In this document: positions 60,127-64,000 of the stretch, one piece after another
How positions within the stretch are numbered: the first letter of the stretch is position 1
Layout: the number at the start of each line of letters is the position of its first letter
Source: Limanda limanda
Lineage: Eukaryota > Chordata > Actinopteri > Pleuronectiformes > Pleuronectidae
Length of the DNA: 64,000 nt
Assembly: GCF_963576545.1 (NCBI RefSeq)
Contig: NW_026870589.1
Span: 186,001 to 250,000 of the forward strand
Direction of reading: 5' to 3'
Translations under genes and position numbers: made by a program
The notes under the pieces: model-generated
What the model was told of the DNA's origin: nothing
The model's database searches: none
Seen by the model: only the letters and a program-made list of their open reading frames with translations

Positions 60127-61414
60127 GCAAGTAGGCTCTACCCCCACTAAATGGGGTTGCGCGCATCGATCGGTACCATCCTTGAGCTTCTCCGACTTTC
60201 GGAAGGGTTAGGGTTAGGGTTAGGGATGAAAGCACATAGGAGAAAGAGATATTCTTGAATAACTTTTTTTGTGAAGGTCGGAGAGACTTGCAAGTAGGCT
60301 CTACCCCCACTAAATGGGGTAGCGCGCATCGATCGGTACCATCCTTGAGCTTCTCCGACTTTCGGAAGGGTTAGGGTTAGGGTTAGGGATGAAAGCACAT
60401 AGGAGAAAGAGATATTCTTGAATAACTTTTTTTGTGAAGGTCGGAGAGACTTGCAAGTAGGCTCTACCCCCACTAAATGGGGTAGCGCGCATCGATCGGT
60501 ACCATCCTTGAGCTTCTCCGACTTTCGGAAGGGTTAGGGTTAGGGTTAGGGATGAAAGCACATAGGAGAAAGAGATATTCTTGAATAACTTTTTTTGTGA
60601 AGGTCGGAGAGACTTGCAAGTAGGCTCTACCCCCACTAAATGGGGTAGCGCGCATCGATCGGTACCATCCTTGAGCTTCTCCGACTTTCGGAAGGGTTAG
60701 GGTTAGGGTTAGGGATGAAAGCACATAGGAGAAAGAGATATTCTTGAATAACTTTTTTTGTAAAGGTCGGAGAGACTTGGAAAGTGGTTGCATCTGGACT
60801 AATTTGGGTCCTGCGGATCGATTGGTACCATCCCCGAGCTTGTACGACCTTCGGAAGAGGTCGACCGACGAAATTCCCCCAAATCTGAGGAGATATTCTT
60901 GAATAACTTTTTTTGTGAAGGTCGGAGAGACTTGCAAGTAGGCTCTACCCCCACTAAATGGGGTTGCGCGCATCGATCGGTACCATCCTTGAGCTTTTCC
61001 GACTTTCGGAAGGGTTAGGGTTAGGGTTAGGGATGAAAGCACATAGGAGAAAGAGATATTCTTGAATAACTTTTTTTGTGAAGGTCGGAGAGACTTGCAA
61101 GTAGGCTCTACCCCCACTAAATGGGGTAGCGCGCATCGATCGGTACCATCCTTGAGCTTCTCCGACTTTCGGAAGGGTTAGGGTTAGGGTTAGGGATGAA
61201 AGCACATAGGAGAAAGAGATATTCTTGAATAACTTTTTTTGTAAAGGTCGGAGAGACTTGGAAAGTGGTTGCATCTGGACTAATTTGGGTCCTGCGGATC
61301 GATTGGTACCATCCCCGAGCTTGTACGACCTTCGGAAGAGGTCGACCGACGAAATTCCCCCAAATCTGAGGAGATATTCTTGAATAACTTTTTTTGTGAA
61401 GGTCGGAGAGACTT
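60127..61414 (+). repeat. 1,288-bp tandem repeat, first copy
   Basis: A A A A B(TGTAAAGG) A A B(TGTAAAGG): 807+481 bp. A 60934 carries GAGCTTTTCC. The next 1,288 bp have the same order and mark. Confidence 0.87.
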
Positions 61415-62702
61415 GCAAGTAGGCTCTACCCCCACTAAATGGGGTTGCGCGCATCGATCGGTACCATCCTTGAGCTTCTCCGACTTTCGGAAGGGTTAGG
61501 GTTAGGGTTAGGGATGAAAGCACATAGGAGAAAGAGATATTCTTGAATAACTTTTTTTGTGAAGGTCGGAGAGACTTGCAAGTAGGCTCTACCCCCACTA
61601 AATGGGGTAGCGCGCATCGATCGGTACCATCCTTGAGCTTCTCCGACTTTCGGAAGGGTTAGGGTTAGGGTTAGGGATGAAAGCACATAGGAGAAAGAGA
61701 TATTCTTGAATAACTTTTTTTGTGAAGGTCGGAGAGACTTGCAAGTAGGCTCTACCCCCACTAAATGGGGTAGCGCGCATCGATCGGTACCATCCTTGAG
61801 CTTCTCCGACTTTCGGAAGGGTTAGGGTTAGGGTTAGGGATGAAAGCACATAGGAGAAAGAGATATTCTTGAATAACTTTTTTTGTGAAGGTCGGAGAGA
61901 CTTGCAAGTAGGCTCTACCCCCACTAAATGGGGTAGCGCGCATCGATCGGTACCATCCTTGAGCTTCTCCGACTTTCGGAAGGGTTAGGGTTAGGGTTAG
62001 GGATGAAAGCACATAGGAGAAAGAGATATTCTTGAATAACTTTTTTTGTAAAGGTCGGAGAGACTTGGAAAGTGGTTGCATCTGGACTAATTTGGGTCCT
62101 GCGGATCGATTGGTACCATCCCCGAGCTTGTACGACCTTCGGAAGAGGTCGACCGACGAAATTCCCCCAAATCTGAGGAGATATTCTTGAATAACTTTTT
62201 TTGTGAAGGTCGGAGAGACTTGCAAGTAGGCTCTACCCCCACTAAATGGGGTTGCGCGCATCGATCGGTACCATCCTTGAGCTTTTCCGACTTTCGGAAG
62301 GGTTAGGGTTAGGGTTAGGGATGAAAGCACATAGGAGAAAGAGATATTCTTGAATAACTTTTTTTGTGAAGGTCGGAGAGACTTGCAAGTAGGCTCTACC
62401 CCCACTAAATGGGGTAGCGCGCATCGATCGGTACCATCCTTGAGCTTCTCCGACTTTCGGAAGGGTTAGGGTTAGGGTTAGGGATGAAAGCACATAGGAG
62501 AAAGAGATATTCTTGAATAACTTTTTTTGTAAAGGTCGGAGAGACTTGGAAAGTGGTTGCATCTGGACTAATTTGGGTCCTGCGGATCGATTGGTACCAT
62601 CCCCGAGCTTGTACGACCTTCGGAAGAGGTCGACCGACGAAATTCCCCCAAATCTGAGGAGATATTCTTGAATAACTTTTTTTGTGAAGGTCGGAGAGAC
62701 TT
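61415..62702 (+). repeat. 1,288-bp tandem repeat, second copy
   Basis: Same order as 60127-61414, with GAGCTTTTCC in A 62222. It is followed by A 62703 with GGAATG and A 62866 with CGATTGG, the same pair as A 57249 and A 57412. Confidence 0.87.
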
Positions 62703-63990
62703 GCAAGTAGGCTCTACCCCCACTAAATGGGGTTGCGCGCATCGATCGGTACCATCCTTGAGCTTCTCCGACTTTCGGAAGGGTTAGGGTTAGGGTTAGG
62801 AATGAAAGCACATAGGAGAAAGAGATATTCTTGAATAACTTTTTTTGTGAAGGTCGGAGAGACTTGCAAGTAGGCTCTACCCCCACTAAATGGGGTAGCG
62901 CGCATCGATTGGTACCATCCTTGAGCTTCTCCGACTTTCGGAAGGGTTAGGGTTAGGGTTAGGGATGAAAGCACATAGGAGAAAGAGATATTCTTGAATA
63001 ACTTTTTTTGTGAAGGTCGGAGAGACTTGCAAGTAGGCTCTACCCCCACTAAATGGGGTAGCGCGCATCGATCGGTACCATCCTTGAGCTTCTCCGACTT
63101 TCGGAAGGGTTAGGGTTAGGGTTAGGGATGAAAGCACATAGGAGAAAGAGATATTCTTGAATAACTTTTTTTGTGAAGGTCGGAGAGACTTGCAAGTAGG
63201 CTCTACCCCCACTAAATGGGGTAGCGCGCATCGATCGGTACCATCCTTGAGCTTCTCCGACTTTCGGAAGGGTTAGGGTTAGGGTTAGGGATGAAAGCAC
63301 ATAGGAGAAAGAGATATTCTTGAATAACTTTTTTTGTGAAGGTCGGAGAGACTTGGAAAGTGGTTGCATCTGGACTAATTTGGGTCCTGCGGATCGATTG
63401 GTACCATGCCCGAGCTTGTACGACCTTCGGAAGAGGTCGACCGACGAAATTCCCCCAAATCTGAGGAGATATTCTTGAATAACTTTTTTTGTGAAGGTCG
63501 GAGAGACTTGCAAGTAGGCTCTACCCCCACTAAATGGGGTAGCGCGCATCGATCGGTACCATCCTTGAGCTTCTCCGACTTTCGGAAGGGTTAGGGTTAG
63601 GGTTAGGGATGAAAGCACATAGGAGAAAGAGATATTCTTGAATAACTTTTTTTGTAAAGGTCGGAGAGACTTGGAAAGTGGTTGCATCTGGACTAATTTG
63701 GGTCCTGCGGATCGATTGGTACCATCCCCGAGCTTGTACGACCTTCGGAAGAGGTCGACCGACGAAATACCCCCAAATCTGAGGAGATATTCTTGAATAA
63801 CTTTTTTTGTGAAGGTCGGAGAGACTTGCAAGTAGGCTCTACCCCCACTAAATGGGGTTGCGCGCATCGATCGGTACCATCCTTGAGCTTCTCCGACTTT
63901 CGGAAGGGTTAGGGTTAGGGTTAGGAATGAAAGCACATAGGAGAAAGAGATATTCTTGAATAACTTTTTTTGTGAAGGTCGGAGAGACTT
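62703..63990 (+). repeat. Terminal right-domain stretch
   Basis: A A A A B(CCATGCCC 63355) A B(AAATACCCCC 63673) A. The part from 63355 follows 39966-40601 (offset 23,389), including the rare AAATACCCCC in B and GGAATG in A 63828, so another right-domain copy is probably entered here and continues beyond the window. Confidence 0.85.
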
Positions 63991-64000
63991 GCAAGTAGGC
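63991..64000 (+). repeat. Partial A monomer, first 10 bp
   Basis: GCAAGTAGGC, the head of a type A unit cut by the window edge. The array continues to the right. Confidence 0.95.

Larger units (their letters stand above)
1..64000 (+). repeat. Composite telomeric-satellite array (A/B higher-order repeats) filling the window
   Basis: Every base belongs to head-to-tail monomers of about 160 bp in one orientation. Type A is 163 bp with (TTAGGG)3, type A' is 157 bp with (TTAGGG)2, and type B is 155 bp with no telomeric hexamer. Complete monomers run from 26 to 63990. My hand count of 260 A, 19 A', 118 B (two with one extra base) and 2 chimeras of 155 bp sums exactly to that length, so no unexplained sequence remains. 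Monomer length near one nucleosome, nested HORs and same-orientation telomeric tracts are typical of subtelomeric, interstitial-telomeric or centromeric satellites in eukaryotes; the sequence alone does not say which. I find no gene, mobile element, CRISPR array, tRNA or rRNA anywhere in the window. Confidence 0.98.

Noticed and set aside
23644..63594. Plus-strand frames of 62-70 codons starting at CCATGCCC or TTTGTGTCC variants
   Set aside because: A single base change in a B unit creates the start codon; the frame simply reads through the next A unit to the telomeric tract. They are copies of one event spread by duplication.
201..63936. Many overlapping minus-strand open reading frames of 60-325 codons
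   Set aside because: They recur with the monomer, overlap one another in different frames, start at GTG or ATG variants of the same A-head sequence, end at the same CTA, and translate telomeric hexamers as Thr-Leu or Pro-Asn. No domain, no unique sequence and no sign of codon-level selection.
1..64000. CRISPR array
   Set aside because: There are no unique spacers: the whole 155-163 bp unit repeats, and units are far longer than CRISPR repeats.
1..64000. Bacterial or plasmid iteron array or replication origin
   Set aside because: Iterons are about 20 bp and arrays are short; 64 kb of nested nucleosome-length HORs with TTAGGG is a eukaryotic satellite pattern.
1..64000. Assigning the array to a named species or satellite family
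   Set aside because: TTAGGG is shared by many lineages and I do not recognise the A or B consensus. A database search would be decisive.

Overview
The whole 64-kb window is one uninterrupted tandem satellite array. I see no protein-coding gene, RNA gene, transposon or unique sequence in it. The source is almost certainly a eukaryotic chromosome: monomers are nucleosome-sized (155-163 bp), they are arranged in nested higher-order repeats (HORs), and most carry a short tract of the telomere hexamer TTAGGG. That hexamer is the telomere unit of vertebrates and many other animals, most fungi, trypanosomatids and some plants (many Asparagales). The species cannot be fixed from the sequence. All telomeric tracts point the same way, G-rich strand on +, so if the array is subtelomeric in the usual polarity the chromosome end lies to the right.

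There are two monomer types. Type A (163 bp, about 47% GC) contains (TTAGGG)3 preceded by GGG, giving four G3 runs. Type B (155 bp) has no telomeric tract. They share a common plan: a diverged head (positions 1-38, 21/38 identical), a conserved middle (39-80, 35/42 identical, with ATCGAT and GGTACC at the same positions), a replaced segment (31 bp in B; 39 bp holding the telomeric tract in A), and an identical 44-bp tail. Variant A' (157 bp) has lost one hexamer. My hand tally is 260 A, 19 A', 118 B (two of them 156 bp) and 2 A/B chimeras, 399 complete monomers. These lengths sum exactly to the 63,965 bp between positions 26 and 63,990; partial units fill the ends.

The order is constrained. 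B is never followed directly by a complete B, and each B is followed by one to four A-headed units, giving HORs of 318 (B A), 481 (B A A), 644 (B A A A) and 807 bp (B A A A A). Private variants show further levels. The left domain (1 to about 26 kb) is built from a 4,969-bp block (26-4994) copied with deletions at 4995, 13184 and 20566, plus 1,932-bp blocks. A transition zone (about 25.4-27.8 kb) leads to the right domain, where a 13.9-kb block (27785-41720) is repeated in tandem (41721-55324), differing by one 475-bp and one 807-bp step. The tail (56.8-63.4 kb) has a 799/1,598-bp HOR and a 1,288-bp tandem duplication. The 318-bp HOR occurs only right of 37 kb.

The most interesting feature is the composite design. 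A telomeric tract able to form a G-quadruplex is embedded about 279 times in an ordered satellite, alternating with a telomere-free monomer that has a different inverted repeat at the matching place. Variants include many CpG transitions, as expected if the DNA is cytosine-methylated. Two chimeric monomers and one hybrid monomer locate recombination inside monomers. Long minus-strand open frames (up to 325 codons) are artefacts of the repeat.
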